From the NCBI RefSeq assembly GCF_006124995.1, contig NZ_QEWN01000112.1:48534-112533 (forward strand): DNA of 64,000 bases, read 5' to 3'. Numbering within the stretch: position 1 is the stretch's first letter; each line of letters opens with the position of its first letter. The DNA is from Vibrio sp. Hep-1b-8. Lineage in GTDB: Bacteria > Pseudomonadota > Gammaproteobacteria > Enterobacterales > Vibrionaceae. Of the stretch, positions 37,581 to 47,198 are shown one piece after another. The position numbers were made by a program, and so were the translations under genes. A model generated the notes under the pieces. The model was not told where the DNA came from and searched no databases. It was given only the letters and a program-made list of their open reading frames with translations.

Positions 37581-38285
37581 TTAAAAATGAAGTTGTATAA
37601 CGGATGTTACAACCGCACCTGGGCGACGAACACCTTCAATTTCAACTTTAATTTCACGCTCGATTTCTAACCCTTTACGGATAGGCGTGACTTTAGACAA
37701 CGTACTAACCGCACGTACGCGGTTATCCGATTTCACCGGGTATGGGAAACGAACCTGATTAAGACCGATGTTGACGACCATCTTAGCCGTTGGGAACAAG
37801 TTGTTCTCTGGATCGACACTATCAGTCAACTTAGGCAATAAGGCCAGAGTAAGGAAACCGTGCGCAATTGTAGTCTTGAACGGTGACTCCGTAGCAGCAC
37901 GCTCTGGATCGGTATGGATCCACTGCATATCTTCGGTCACTTGACCAAACTGGTTAATTCTCTCTTGCGAGATATCCAGCCAGTCGCCAGTATGAATAAC
38001 TTCACCAATCTTAGACTGTAACTCAAGGTACACTTTTTGAGCTTCGGGCTTTAACTCGATTGTTTGTGGAGTCTGAGTAGTTGGCGTTTCTAGCGGATGG
38101 CGTAACTCGTCGTTAACTGCGGGAATGTGAAAATCACGCAGACGAGTAAACAGGTGGCGGTTATGAGCCTTATTAACAATTTCACCCCAGTATTCGCGTA
38201 CAGTAGGAGACATCCACTGCATAAACTCAGAATGCTGCTTAGAAATTGATTCACCACGATGTTTAAATAAGTCAGCGACTTTCAT
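37581..38285 (-). CDS. MaoC-like (R)-specific hydratase
   Basis: 234 residues. The N-terminal about 90 residues are an unrecognised helical extension. From about residue 95 it is a MaoC/hotdog domain: IGEVIHTGDWLDISQERINQFGQVTEDMQWIHTDPERA contains the hydratase-2 Asp/His pair, and AHGFLTLALLPKL is the following conserved helix. Members hydrate 2-enoyl-CoA, supplying (R)-3-hydroxyacyl-CoA for PHA or fatty-acid metabolism. The canonical GD-x-NP-x-H motif is here TEDMQWIHTDP, so the usual Asn-Pro is replaced. Monocistronic. Confidence 0.82.
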   Translation of the reverse strand: MKVADLFKHRGESISKQHSEFMQWMSPTVREYWGEIVNKAHNRHLFTRLRDFHIPAVNDELRHPLETPTTQTPQTIELKPEAQKVYLELQSKIGEVIHTGDWLDISQERINQFGQVTEDMQWIHTDPERAATESPFKTTIAHGFLTLALLPKLTDSVDPENNLFPTAKMVVNIGLNQVRFPYPVKSDNRVRAVSTLSKVTPIRKGLEIEREIKVEIEGVRRPGAVVTSVIQLHF

Positions 38286-38560
38286 AAAAACCTCAGAAAT
38301 AGATCATGTTACTCGGTTAATTCCGTAATTTTGAAACAGTTCACACTATTGTGCAACGACTTTTGGGCGTACAGTTGTTGTCTTAAAGTGGTATTTTTTA
38401 TTAAAAACATGAACTTATAAATAAAACACTATTTTATTGCAAAACTAACAATAGAGCTTTTATCCCATCGATTCCGCCCTTTTGGCTGGCTTTCTGTTGG
38501 ATACGCCTTCAAAAACTGTTTAGTTTCTCAGCAGTTAAACCATAGTGAGTGAATTAATAC
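38286..38560. other. Intergenic stretch before tRNA-Ser
   Basis: 275 bp, AT-rich, containing the promoter of the MaoC gene (leftward) near its left end. A short inverted motif GTTCACACTATTGTGCAAC is visible at about 38339-38357. No ORF of interest and no RNA gene were recognised before the tRNA promoter. Confidence 0.4.
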
Positions 38561-38589
38561 TTTACAAGTAGCAGGGCTATACCTAATAT
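38561..38589 (+). promoter_or_regulatory. Sigma-70 promoter of tRNA-Ser
   Basis: TTTACA (38561-38566), 17-bp spacer, TAATAT (38584-38589). The predicted start is about 6 nt upstream of the mature tRNA. The GC-rich discriminator (CGCCACGC) is typical of stringently controlled tRNA promoters. Confidence 0.7.
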
Positions 38590-38601
38590 ACGCCACGCAA
38601 C

Positions 38602-38692
38602 GGAGAGATGGCTGAGTGGTTGAAAGCACCGGTCTTGAAAACCGGCATACGTTAATAGCGTATCTAGGGTTCAAATCCCTATCTCTCCGCCA
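38602..38692 (+). tRNA. tRNA-Ser (anticodon UGA)
   Basis: 91 nt including an encoded CCA. The acceptor stem GGAGAGA pairs with TCTCTCC. The anticodon arm CCGGT-CTTGAAA-ACCGG has anticodon TGA, reading UCA codons. A long variable arm (TACGTTAATAGCGTA) is characteristic of serine tRNAs. The T-arm AGGGTTCAAATCCCT is intact. Confidence 0.97.
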
Positions 38693-38703
38693 CTTATTCT
38701 TAG

Positions 38704-38735
38704 AAAAAAGCCTTTGATTATCAAAGGCTTTTTTC
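38704..38735 (+). terminator. Terminator of tRNA-Ser
   Basis: GCCTTTGA/TCAAAGGC with a TTA loop, A6 before and T6 after, 12 nt beyond the tRNA. A smaller inverted repeat TCACCTA/TAGGTGA follows at 38756-38776 without a T-tract. Confidence 0.93.
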
Positions 38736-38891
38736 GTATCTGAAGCATAGAAAAGTCACCTAACACAGATAGGTGATACATATGTATTTGCTAAAACTGG
38801 CTTCTGTCGTGTACCACACACGTATTACCACCCCTGTTGTTCTACAAAACTCACATGGCTATCCAAAGGAAGTTCGTTGGTTATGCGCGTG

Positions 38892-39176
38892 CTATTGGGT
38901 CGCTGTTTTTAGTTGCAGTAAATCCCATTTGTTCCCATAAAGATCTTGGAACACAACAACTGTGCCATATTCTTCAACGCGTGGCTCTTCATTAAAAACC
39001 ACGCTATTTGCCTTCATTAGCTCGTAGTCTCGCCAGAAATCATTAGTGTGTAGGAACAAGAACACACGACCGCCCGTTTGATTTCCTACTGCTTGCGTTT
39101 GTTCTGGCGTACTCGCTTGAGCTAAAAGCAAGTTCGTGCCATTGGAATTTGGAGGAGAAACTTGAAAAACACCGCA
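38892..39176 (-). pseudogene. VOC-family (glyoxalase-fold) protein, 5'-truncated
   Basis: The frame is open from a stop at 39179-39177 to a normal stop at 38892. It encodes CGVFQVSPPNSNGTNLLLAQA, then a complete C-terminal half with GGRVFLFLHTNDFWRDYELMK, GTVVVFQDLYGNKWDLLQ. Intact VOC proteins of this type have about 130 residues; here the N-terminal about 40 residues (first beta-alpha-beta unit) are missing and no start codon is suitable. Sequence to the right is the end of the araFGH operon, so the gene was probably cut when that DNA arrived. Function is lost or unknown. Confidence 0.75.
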
Positions 39177-39249
39177 TTAGTCGCTATGAACAACCATAGC
39201 GTAGTTCAGGTTGTTCATTGGAGATAGTTATTGATAAGTTTTTCGAAAG

Positions 39250-40239
39250 CTACGCTCGATTGGTCTGTTTGTAACGGTCGAAGATAACCGCCGCTAACAA
39301 TATTATGCCGCGAACAACATATTGAGAAAATGGTGACATATTGAGTAGGTTCATCGCATTTTCTACCGTTCCCAGAATCAATACCCCAGCAATAACATAG
39401 GATACTTTACCTATACCACCTTTTAGAGAGACCCCTCCGAGTACACAAGCTGAAATGACGACCAATTCGAAACCGACGGAGGTCATTGGTTGACCACTTG
39501 TCATACGCGCGGCCAAAATAACTCCAGCAAGCGCTGAGATTAACCCTGACACGGTGAAAATGACCATTTTGGTTTTGACTACATCAACACCAGCCAAACG
39601 CGCCGCTTCTTCGTTACCACCTATCGCTAACGTATTGCGACCGTAAACAGTACGATTGAGAAGGAAAGCGAATAGAGCAAAAGTAATCATGGTCAGCCAT
39701 ATCGGCGTCGGAATTCCTAGGATGGATGAGTTACCCAAAGCAAAAAATCGCTCTTCTGTGATACCTACTGCTCTGCCGTCGGAGATGATGTAGCCGAGAC
39801 CACGGGCGATCTGCATGGTTGCTAACGTAGTGATTAACGCATTGATTTGCAGTTTAGCTATCACGAAGCCGTTAAGTAGACCAAATGCTGCACCAGACAA
39901 TAAGCCTGCACCAATACCAAGTACCAAACTGCTCGTTGCATTAATTGCTACTGCGGTCACGACACCTGAACAGGCGATAATTGAAGCGACAGACAGATCG
40001 AGATCACCGCAAGCTAAGCAGAACAGCATCGCACATGCCACCATGCCACTCATCGAAATCGCCAGGCCAAGCCCTTTCATATTGATGAAAGTCGTAAAGT
40101 AAGGGACAAATAAGGCACATAGAATAAATAGGCCAGCGAACACGATCAGCATTCCGAATCGGTCCCAAATTCCGGCCAAATTAAATGAGCGTTTTGCGTC
40201 CTGTGGTTCAAGAGGTTTTGTAGAGCTTGTTACAGACAT
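39250..40239 (-). CDS. araH: L-arabinose ABC transporter permease
   Basis: 329 residues with about ten membrane helices, of the BPD_transp_2 (AraH/RbsC/XylH) type. Family segments are readable: ACGDLDLSVASIIACSGVV, GAAFGLLNGFVIAKLQINALITTLATMQIARGLGYIIS, YGRNTLAIGGNEEAARLAGVDV. It forms the channel for L-arabinose with AraG and AraF. Last gene of araFGH, 31 nt after araG. No clear terminator lies between it and the truncated VOC gene. Confidence 0.92.
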   Translation of the reverse strand: MSVTSSTKPLEPQDAKRSFNLAGIWDRFGMLIVFAGLFILCALFVPYFTTFINMKGLGLAISMSGMVACAMLFCLACGDLDLSVASIIACSGVVTAVAINATSSLVLGIGAGLLSGAAFGLLNGFVIAKLQINALITTLATMQIARGLGYIISDGRAVGITEERFFALGNSSILGIPTPIWLTMITFALFAFLLNRTVYGRNTLAIGGNEEAARLAGVDVVKTKMVIFTVSGLISALAGVILAARMTSGQPMTSVGFELVVISACVLGGVSLKGGIGKVSYVIAGVLILGTVENAMNLLNMSPFSQYVVRGIILLAAVIFDRYKQTNRA

Positions 40240-40270
40240 AAAATATTCCTTAATTTTTAAGCGTTAAGAG

Positions 40271-41788
40271 TTAAGCGGCGGCCGAACCTTCTTGGTCTAA
40301 CATTGCCAGACGAAGCGCAGTTTGCTCGTTAAATTCGTCGCGTTGTAATTCACCGGTCACAGCGCCTTCTTTCATGACAACGACGCGATCTGAGATACCC
40401 AATACTTCCGGTAAGTCGCTGGAAACGACGAGTACGGTCACCCCGTTTTCCGCCAGCTTAAAAATGAGTTCGTATATTTCTGACTTTGCTCCAACATCGA
40501 TACCGCGGGTAGGCTCATCCAACAAGATGACGCTCATTGCTGTTGACAACCAACGGCCAAGAATGACTTTCTGCTGGTTACCACCGGACAGTTTTCCAAT
40601 AGGTTGTTCTAAAGAAGAAGCTTTTACATTAAGTGCTTCTTTTTGCTTCGAAGCGTTTTTTTTCTCCCAGTCGAAATCAATCAAGCTTTTGAACTTTAGA
40701 TTCCAAGAGCGAGCGCTAATGTTGGTGTTTTCTTGAACCGACATGATAGGAAAGATGCCGTCGGCTTTGCGGTCTTCCGAGCACAGCGTAATGCCAGCTC
40801 GAATGGCATCTTGCGGGGTTTTCACGCCAATTTTGATATTGTGAAGAAACAGGTCTCCTGCACTTTTCTTATCGGCACCAAAAATAAGGCGAGTTAGCTC
40901 GGTTCGTCCAGCTCCCACTAAGCCAAATAACCCTAAAATTTCACCTTGTTTGATATCCATTGATAGCGGCTGGCTTAACCCTGGGCCTTCGAAGTTTTCT
41001 ATACGCAGGCCACTTTTACCTAGTTCACGAGAACGGTAGTTATAGATGTCGTTGATTTCACGGCCAACCATCAGTTCAACCAAGCGGTCATGAGTCAGCT
41101 CTGACATATCGTGGAAGGACTGCACATGTTGACCATCTTTAAAGATGGTGATGGCATCACACAAGTCGAAAATTTCTTCCATACGGTGTGACACGTACAT
41201 GATAATCTTTCCAGAGTCTCGCAATTCGCGTATTACCTTGAATAGATTCTGAATTTCACGCTGTGACAAGCTACTTGTAGGCTCATCAAAAGCAATAATT
41301 TGTGCATTGCGGCTGAGCGCTTTTGCAATTTCAACCATTTGCCATTGACCAATGGACAGCTCTTTTAGTTGGCAAGAAGGGTCAAATGTTTCACCTAAAC
41401 GCTCTAACTGAACACGTGCATTGTTATTAAGAGTTTCAGTATCCACTCGGCCGCCTTTTGTCGGTAATTGACCAAGGTAAATATTTTCAGCAACCGTAAG
41501 CTCAGGTACTAAGTTGAGCTCTTGATAAATAATCGCGATGCCGTAATCAAGAGCATCATTGGTGGAGTTTAGAGCGACTTCTTTACCATCAATAGCGATG
41601 TGGCCTTCGGTAGGCTGGTGAAAACCACTTAAAGTTTTGAGTAGAGTCGATTTACCAGCACCGTTTTCACCCATTAAAGCGTGAACACTCCCCGCATCCG
41701 CGCGAAAGCTAACGTTGTTCAAGGCTTTAACACCTGGAAAGTGCTTCGAGATATTTCGAAACTCTAGGTAAGAGGGGGACTTCGCCAT
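40271..41788 (-). CDS. araG: L-arabinose ABC transporter ATP-binding protein
   Basis: 505 residues with two fused ABC domains, as in all monosaccharide CUT2 ATPases. Domain 1 has GENGAGKST, LSIGQWQMVEIAKAL and IIAFDEPTSSL. Domain 2 has the degenerate nucleotide site GLVGAGRTEL, LSGGNQQKVILGRWL and VILLDEPTRGID. It powers arabinose import through AraH. It is separated from araF by a strong hairpin that probably lowers its expression relative to the binding protein. Confidence 0.93.
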   Translation of the reverse strand: MAKSPSYLEFRNISKHFPGVKALNNVSFRADAGSVHALMGENGAGKSTLLKTLSGFHQPTEGHIAIDGKEVALNSTNDALDYGIAIIYQELNLVPELTVAENIYLGQLPTKGGRVDTETLNNNARVQLERLGETFDPSCQLKELSIGQWQMVEIAKALSRNAQIIAFDEPTSSLSQREIQNLFKVIRELRDSGKIIMYVSHRMEEIFDLCDAITIFKDGQHVQSFHDMSELTHDRLVELMVGREINDIYNYRSRELGKSGLRIENFEGPGLSQPLSMDIKQGEILGLFGLVGAGRTELTRLIFGADKKSAGDLFLHNIKIGVKTPQDAIRAGITLCSEDRKADGIFPIMSVQENTNISARSWNLKFKSLIDFDWEKKNASKQKEALNVKASSLEQPIGKLSGGNQQKVILGRWLSTAMSVILLDEPTRGIDVGAKSEIYELIFKLAENGVTVLVVSSDLPEVLGISDRVVVMKEGAVTGELQRDEFNEQTALRLAMLDQEGSAAA

Positions 41789-41812
41789 GACATTCTCTCC
41801 GTTAAATCAGTT

Positions 41813-41837
41813 GGCGACGGCCAAAGCAGCCGTCACC
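41813..41837 (-). terminator. Intercistronic hairpin araF-araG
   Basis: GGcGACGGC/GCCGTCaCC (one G-A type mismatch) with a 7-nt loop, no T-tract, in the gap between araF and araG. Such hairpins downstream of binding-protein genes stabilise the upstream mRNA and reduce read-through to the ATPase and permease genes. Confidence 0.6.
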
Positions 41838-41847
41838 CAAGTTGAGC

Positions 41848-42846
41848 TTATAGCCCTTTTTTAGCTAGTTCGTCTTTGAAGTTTTCACGTGTAATAAGAA
41901 CAACGTCAGTAACCTCAACAAACTTCTCTGGCTCAACGTCTTCTTTAACCCACTTGTAAAGCGATTCGATACTCTTGTAGCCATGAACGTCCGGGCTAGG
42001 TAGTAATGAACCATAAAAACCTGTTGGTTGAGATTTTGCCAGTTCGTTCACTGCATCTACGCCGTTGATACCGATACCGATGACATTGTCAGCACCAAAG
42101 CCTTGACCTTCCGTCGCGCGGATGCCGCCAAGCACGGTGTTATCGTTCATGCCAACCACAAGCCATTGCTTGACATCTGGGTATTGAACCAGCAGTGAGT
42201 TTGCTGCATCCAATGCACCAGGAATGTCATTGGTTTTGGTTGGTACACGATAGATTTGCCCTTCAGGGAAACCAGCAGCTTTTAGGGCAGAAATAGAACC
42301 ATCTACACGGCGACGTGCTGTATCAAGCTCATCGGCTGTAATTGCCATGACACCTGTTGTAGAAGCATCCCAGTTACGTTTCTGCATCTCTTTGTATAGT
42401 TCGTTACCTTGGCGTTCGCCGATTGCGGTAGCCGCCATCATGACAAGAGGGACATTTGTCATCGGCTCGCCTTTCGCGTTAAGGAATTGGTCATCCACGG
42501 TAACCACTTTCAGATCATAGCTTTTTGCTTTTGCCATAATCGCAGGACCTAATTTCGGATCTGGAGTACAGATCACGAAACCTTTCGCCCCTTGCGCTGC
42601 TAGCGTATCAATAGCGTTTAGGGTTTTTTCGCCATCAGGCACCGCCATCTTAACCACTTCAAAGCCGAGATCCTTACCGGCTTTTTCTGCAAACGACCAT
42701 TCGGTTTGGAACCAAGGTTCTTCAGGTTGTTTAACTAGGTAACCAAGTCTCATTCCATCATCTGAGCCGAAAAATGCGTTAGCAGACGCGCTGAGCATTG
42801 TCATGCCAGCTAGAGCTGCAATTGTGAGTAGTTTTTTTAGTTTCAT
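41848..42846 (-). CDS. araF: L-arabinose-binding periplasmic protein
   Basis: 332 residues. The signal peptide is MKLKKLLTIAALAGMTMLSASANA, cleaved after ANA. The mature part matches AraF: RLGYLVKQPEEPWFQTEWSFAEKAGKDLGFEV, AIDTLAAQGAKGFVICTPDPKLG, VTVDDQFLNAKGEPM and IGIGINGVDAVNEL. It binds L-arabinose (and usually D-galactose and D-fucose) with high affinity. First gene of araFGH, divergent from araB, across a 370-bp region with AraC-type sites. Confidence 0.95.
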   Translation of the reverse strand: MKLKKLLTIAALAGMTMLSASANAFFGSDDGMRLGYLVKQPEEPWFQTEWSFAEKAGKDLGFEVVKMAVPDGEKTLNAIDTLAAQGAKGFVICTPDPKLGPAIMAKAKSYDLKVVTVDDQFLNAKGEPMTNVPLVMMAATAIGERQGNELYKEMQKRNWDASTTGVMAITADELDTARRRVDGSISALKAAGFPEGQIYRVPTKTNDIPGALDAANSLLVQYPDVKQWLVVGMNDNTVLGGIRATEGQGFGADNVIGIGINGVDAVNELAKSQPTGFYGSLLPSPDVHGYKSIESLYKWVKEDVEPEKFVEVTDVVLITRENFKDELAKKGL

Positions 42847-42939
42847 TGTTATCCATCCACTGGTAGAGGTGAGTGTTCGCTATACATATTTGAACATTCT
42901 GACAAGATTATTAGTGACGAGAATCACAGCAAAAAAATG

Positions 42940-42978
42940 TAGCAATTTTGTCCATTCATTTAGCCACAGAGGATATGA
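42940..42978 (+). promoter_or_regulatory. Tandem AraC sites (distal pair)
   Basis: TAGCAATTTTGTCCATT (42940-42956) is very close to E. coli araI1. A second TAGC begins at 42961, exactly 21 bp later, the araI1-I2 register. ATGACA (42975-42980) overlapping the second half-site, with CATTAT (42999-43004) 18 bp downstream, would form an E. coli-like pBAD directed toward araB. That would give a leader of about 200 nt. It could instead be an upstream loop partner (O2-like) or serve araFGH. Confidence 0.65.
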
Positions 42979-43110
42979 CACAGTTCCCAATTATTCTCCA
43001 TTATGAGAATAAATCACGATTATAGCGTGGCAAACGTTAAAATTTATCTTTTTTGAGCAAGAAGTAAACACCTTCAATAATTTGATGCAAGTGCCACAAA
43101 ACATCACGCT

Positions 43111-43149
43111 CGACGTTTTTGTCCATGAATATAGCGGTGTTCTTTATGG
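43111..43149 (+). promoter_or_regulatory. Tandem AraC sites (proximal pair) and araB promoter
   Basis: CGAC-N7-TCCATG starts at 43111 and TAGC-N7-TTTATG at 43132, again a 21-bp register. A -10 element TATAAC lies at 43170-43175, so transcription would start near 43182, 35 nt before araB. This fits the normal araBAD promoter geometry better than the distal pair. The two pairs are 171 bp apart, suitable for looping. Confidence 0.6.
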
Positions 43150-43216
43150 GATAAATGGCAAGCTCTAGCTATAACTTTATGTAGATTTAATTTGCTGACC
43201 AAACGTTGGAGTTGTC

Positions 43217-44917
43217 ATGGATACATTGAACACACAGCAGCATGTAATTGGTTTGGATTTCGGATCGGATTCCGTACGTGCTCTTATCGTAAATGCAGTA
43301 ACAGGCCAAGAAGTTTCCTCTTCTGTCGTTTACTACCCCAGATGGATGAAAGGGCTTTATTGCCAGCCAGCTCAATCGCAGTTCCGACATCACCCGCAAG
43401 ATTATTTAGATGCAATGACTAGCGCAATTCAAGAAGTGCTAACCACGGTTCCAGCATCAATTGCGGCTTCAGTTGTTGGTATCGGCGTTGACACAACTGG
43501 GTCAACACCAGCTCCAGTTGATGAAAACGGTACCATTCTCGCGCTATTACCCGAATTCGAAAACAATCCAAATGCGATGTTTGTGCTGTGGAAAGACCAC
43601 ACATCAGTGACCAAAGCGGATCTGATTAACGAGCTTGCGCATTCAGGCCAGTTTACCGATTACACACGCTATATCGGTGGAATTTATTCATCTGAGTGGT
43701 TCTGGGCAAAAGCTGCATGGGTAAGCGAACAGGACGATAAAGTCGCCGAACGAGCTTATAGTTGGGTTGAACTCTGTGACTGGATTCCAGCAACTTTGGC
43801 AGAAACTCAGCATCCAGAAAAACTGCGGCGCGGCATTTGTGCGGCAGGACACAAGGCAATGTGGCACGACAGCTGGGGTGGTTTGCCAGACCAAGAGTTT
43901 TTAAGTGCAATTTCACCAACTTTGGATGGCATGCGTGAACGCATGTTTACCGAAGTGTTTACTTCGGATCAAGCTGCTGGTTACCTGTCTCAAGGCTGGG
44001 CAGAAAAATTAGGGCTGCCAGAAGGTATCGCCATTGCGATTGGTGAATTTGACTGTCACATGGGCGCCGTTGGTGCGGGTGCAGGTGCCAATGATTTAGT
44101 GAAAGTTATCGGCACTTCAACCTGTGACATTCTCATGGTTGACGCTAACCAAGTGGGCGACCGCACAATTCACGGCATCTGCGGCCAAGTAGAAGGCAGT
44201 GCAATGCCTAACCTGCTCGCTCTAGAAGCTGGTCAATCTGCTTTTGGTGACATGTATGCGTGGTTCAAAAATGTCCTGATGTGGCCATTGCAAGCTTATG
44301 CGGAGAAACATCCAGACTTCGCTAAAACAGCAGACGAAATTGCTTCTGAGCTACTGCCAATGTTGTCAGATGCCGCTGCACAGCAAGGGATCGATCAATA
44401 CACACCAGTGGCCATGGACTGGCTCAATGGACGAAGAACGCCTTACGCCAATCAACGCCTAAAAGGTGCAATTTGCGACTTAAACCTTGGCAGTGCTTCA
44501 CCCGCGATTTTCTCAGCCTTAGTTGAATCTACCGCACACGGCGCTAAAGCTATCGTTGATTGTTTCATCGATCAAGATGTCAACGTAGAGCGCGTCATTG
44601 CTATTGGCGGCATCGCCCAAAAATCACCTTACGTAATGCAAATGTGTGCTGATGTGATTGGTCGCGAGATCATCGTTGTCGAATCTGATCAGTGTTGTGC
44701 TCTCGGTGCAGCGATATTTGCCGCGGTTGCCGCTGGTGTTTACCAAGATACCAATGCAGCGCAAGCCGTCATGGCAAGCCCTGTCCGTCAAACATACCAA
44801 CCAAATCCAAGCGTTCAAGAACTGCGCGCGCAGCGCTACGATACTTATCGCCAATTTGGTCAACATATGGAGCAAATTGCGGAATTCCATCAAAAGCAGG
44901 AGCGAAAAGATGCCTGA
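43217..44917 (+). CDS. araB: L-ribulokinase
   Basis: 566 residues, full length. A FGGY-family sugar kinase that phosphorylates L-ribulose to L-ribulose 5-phosphate. N-terminal [16 protein letters not shown] is the phosphate-binding start. [16 protein letters not shown] and [20 protein letters not shown] are ribulokinase-specific. The C-terminal ATPase motif is [32 protein letters not shown] lies 6 nt before ATG 43217. It overlaps araD by 8 nt. First gene of the plus-strand araBDA operon. Confidence 0.95.
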   Translation: MDTLNTQQHVIGLDFGSDSVRALIVNAVTGQEVSSSVVYYPRWMKGLYCQPAQSQFRHHPQDYLDAMTSAIQEVLTTVPASIAASVVGIGVDTTGSTPAPVDENGTILALLPEFENNPNAMFVLWKDHTSVTKADLINELAHSGQFTDYTRYIGGIYSSEWFWAKAAWVSEQDDKVAERAYSWVELCDWIPATLAETQHPEKLRRGICAAGHKAMWHDSWGGLPDQEFLSAISPTLDGMRERMFTEVFTSDQAAGYLSQGWAEKLGLPEGIAIAIGEFDCHMGAVGAGAGANDLVKVIGTSTCDILMVDANQVGDRTIHGICGQVEGSAMPNLLALEAGQSAFGDMYAWFKNVLMWPLQAYAEKHPDFAKTADEIASELLPMLSDAAAQQGIDQYTPVAMDWLNGRRTPYANQRLKGAICDLNLGSASPAIFSALVESTAHGAKAIVDCFIDQDVNVERVIAIGGIAQKSPYVMQMCADVIGREIIVVESDQCCALGAAIFAAVAAGVYQDTNAAQAVMASPVRQTYQPNPSVQELRAQRYDTYRQFGQHMEQIAEFHQKQERKDA

Positions 44918-45650
44918 ACAAAGCATTTTGAATGAAGTGTCGTCACTATCTGACAGGCTCAAAGCACTTCGTCATCAAGTATGGCAAGCCAATCTCGATT
45001 TGGAACGCCATAACCTCGTGACCTTCACTTGGGGGAATGTCTCAGGGATTGATCGCGAATCTGGGCTCGTAGTCATCAAACCAAGCGGGGTGGAATACAG
45101 CGATCTCTGTGCAGAAAATATGGTGGTGGTTGACTTGCAAGGGCAAATTGTCGAAGGCGATCTTAATCCATCGTCCGATACCACTACACATCTGGAGCTT
45201 TATCGTCAGTACCCAGAAATCGGTGGCATCGTCCATACCCATTCACCACAAGCAACAGCGTGGGCTCAGGCAGGTAAAGCTATTCCAGCTCTAGGTACAA
45301 CGCATGCAGATTATTTCTACGGACCAATTGCATGTGCACGCGCATTAAGTGATGAAGAGATTGCGACGGATTATGAGCTCAATACTGGCAAGGTCATTGT
45401 CGAAACCATCGGTGATTCTGATGTCATGGCGTCACCTGGGATTCTTGTTAAAGAGCATGCGCCGTTCACTTGGGGCAAAGATCCCCATCAGGCGGTTCAC
45501 AACGCAGTTGTGGTTGAGGTTGTTGCAGGTATGGCACTGCAAACCCTGCAAATCAACGCTAACGTCAGCGCAATAAATCCAGCTCTTCTCGATAAACACT
45601 ATTTACGTAAGCACGGCGCCAACGCCTACTACGGTCAAACCAAAAAATAA
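44910..45650 (+). CDS. araD: L-ribulose-5-phosphate 4-epimerase
   Basis: 246 residues from ATG 44910 (GGAG 7 nt upstream). A longer open frame from 44658 lies within araB and is rejected. A class II aldolase fold, with the zinc ligands in the pattern [13 protein letters not shown] and the TWGNVSGID and [10 protein letters not shown] phosphate-binding loops. It converts L-ribulose 5-phosphate to D-xylulose 5-phosphate, entering the pentose phosphate pathway. The gene order araB-araD-araA differs from E. coli araBAD. Confidence 0.94.
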   Translation: MPEQSILNEVSSLSDRLKALRHQVWQANLDLERHNLVTFTWGNVSGIDRESGLVVIKPSGVEYSDLCAENMVVVDLQGQIVEGDLNPSSDTTTHLELYRQYPEIGGIVHTHSPQATAWAQAGKAIPALGTTHADYFYGPIACARALSDEEIATDYELNTGKVIVETIGDSDVMASPGILVKEHAPFTWGKDPHQAVHNAVVVEVVAGMALQTLQINANVSAINPALLDKHYLRKHGANAYYGQTKK

Positions 45651-45659
45651 GGACACAAG

Positions 45660-47150
45660 ATGAAAGCTTTCAATGAAAAACAAGTATGGTTTGTAACAGG
45701 CTCTCAGCACCTTTACGGCCCCAAAGTACTAGAAAGTGTTGCCAACAACAGCGAAGAAATTGTTGCTGGACTTAATGCGGCTGAAAGCATCTCGGTTTCT
45801 ATCGCAAATAAAGGGACGGTAAAAACACCTGACGAAATCCTAGCGGTATGCCGTGCAGCCAATAACGACCCTGACTGTGTCGGTTTGATGTTGTGGATGC
45901 ATACGTTCTCTCCAGCAAAAATGTGGATTGCTGGCCTAACACAGCTCAACAAACCATTTTTACACCTTCACACCCAATTCAACGCAGCACTGCCGTGGGA
46001 TGAAATCGATATGAATTTCATGAACCTAAACCAAAGTGCGCACGGTTGTCGTGAGTTTGGTTTCATCGGCACGCGTCTTAACATTGAACGTAAAGTCGTC
46101 GTAGGTCACTGGCAAGACGAGCAAGTGCATAAAGACGTTGATGATTGGTGCCGTGCTGCAATCGGTGTGAACGCGGGTCAACAACTGAAGGTCGCACGCT
46201 TTGGTGACAACATGCGTCAAGTAGCGGTCACAGAAGGCAACAAAGTTTCTGCGCAGATTCAGTTTGGTTACGAAGTCAATGCCTACGGACTCGGCGAGTT
46301 GAGCGATGTGGTGAATTCAGTTTCTGACGCTGACGTAAACAGCCTGTTGGATGAATACGCCTCAACATACGAAATGTCTCCAGAGCTATTCAGCGATGCT
46401 GAGCTGAAAAAACTAATGGTTCAAGAGGCGCGCTTAGAACTCGGTATGGAGTCGTTCTTGACGTCAGTCGGAGCAACTGCTTTCACAAACACATTTGAAA
46501 ACCTAACTGGCATCACAAATCTTCCGGGCTTAGCAACACAGCGCTTGATGAGCAAAGGCTTTGGTTATGGTGGCGAAGGCGACTGGAAAACCGCAGCGAT
46601 GACTCATATTATGAAGGTCATGGCGCAAGGTAAAGAAGGCGGTACGTCTTTCATGGAAGACTACACCTATAACTTTGGAGGTAAAGGCCAGGTACTTGGG
46701 GCGCACATGTTAGAGGTTTGTCCGTCGATTGCTGCTGCAAAACCAAAACTGGAAATCCACCGTCATACTATCGGTTGCCGTTGTGATATTCCACGATTGA
46801 TTTTTAGCGGCGCGTCTGGCGAAGCACTCAATGTCTCCATCATTGACCTTGGTGACCGCTTCAGAATGGTGGTGAACTTATTAGATACAGTAACGCCACC
46901 ACAATCACTGCCGCACCTACCAGTCGCACATGCTCTGTGGGAACCACAACCGAATCTAAATATCGCGGCGGCAGCTTGGATTCATGCTGGCGCAGCACAC
47001 CACTCGGTATATAGCCAAGCGGTAACATTGCCAATGCTTGCTGACTACGCAGAGATCCTGGGTATTGAAATGGTTGTTATTGATAACAACACCAACCTAC
47101 GTCAATTTAAACAAGACCTTCGTAACAACGGGGTTTACTACCGTTGTTAA
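45660..47150 (+). CDS. araA: L-arabinose isomerase
   Basis: 496 residues, full length. It converts L-arabinose to L-ribulose. Family landmarks include VTGSQHLYG near the start, [21 protein letters not shown], the metal and catalytic segments ([26 protein letters not shown] with catalytic Glu, and EIHRHTIG), and [18 protein letters not shown] lies 6 nt upstream of ATG 45660. A hairpin (47165-47184) separates it from the next gene. Confidence 0.96.
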   Translation: MKAFNEKQVWFVTGSQHLYGPKVLESVANNSEEIVAGLNAAESISVSIANKGTVKTPDEILAVCRAANNDPDCVGLMLWMHTFSPAKMWIAGLTQLNKPFLHLHTQFNAALPWDEIDMNFMNLNQSAHGCREFGFIGTRLNIERKVVVGHWQDEQVHKDVDDWCRAAIGVNAGQQLKVARFGDNMRQVAVTEGNKVSAQIQFGYEVNAYGLGELSDVVNSVSDADVNSLLDEYASTYEMSPELFSDAELKKLMVQEARLELGMESFLTSVGATAFTNTFENLTGITNLPGLATQRLMSKGFGYGGEGDWKTAAMTHIMKVMAQGKEGGTSFMEDYTYNFGGKGQVLGAHMLEVCPSIAAAKPKLEIHRHTIGCRCDIPRLIFSGASGEALNVSIIDLGDRFRMVVNLLDTVTPPQSLPHLPVAHALWEPQPNLNIAAAAWIHAGAAHHSVYSQAVTLPMLADYAEILGIEMVVIDNNTNLRQFKQDLRNNGVYYRC

Positions 47151-47164
47151 TGTACCCAATGAAC

Positions 47165-47184
47165 GTGCTCCCTGAGGGGAGCAC
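47165..47184 (+). terminator. Hairpin after araA
   Basis: Perfect GTGCTCCC/GGGAGCAC stem with a TGAG loop, only TTT after it. It lies between araA and the 170-codon gene, so partial termination or mRNA end protection is likely rather than full termination. Confidence 0.55.
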
Positions 47185-47198
47185 TTTGGAGCCTACTT

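Noticed and set aside
38602..38776. tRNA-Ser as an attachment site with a duplicated 3' end
   Set aside because: No second copy of the tRNA 3' end and no integrase gene were found in the window.
39199..39257. AGCGTAG/CTACGCT inverted repeat at the araH end as a terminator
   Set aside because: The loop would be about 45 nt and there is no T-tract.
42847..43216. CRP site in the ara divergent region
   Set aside because: Some TCACG and TGCCA pieces exist, but none in a convincing TGTGA-N6-TCACA arrangement.
44658..44909. Extended araD start
   Set aside because: It lies within araB; ATG 44910 has its own ribosome-binding site and matches the family N-terminus.
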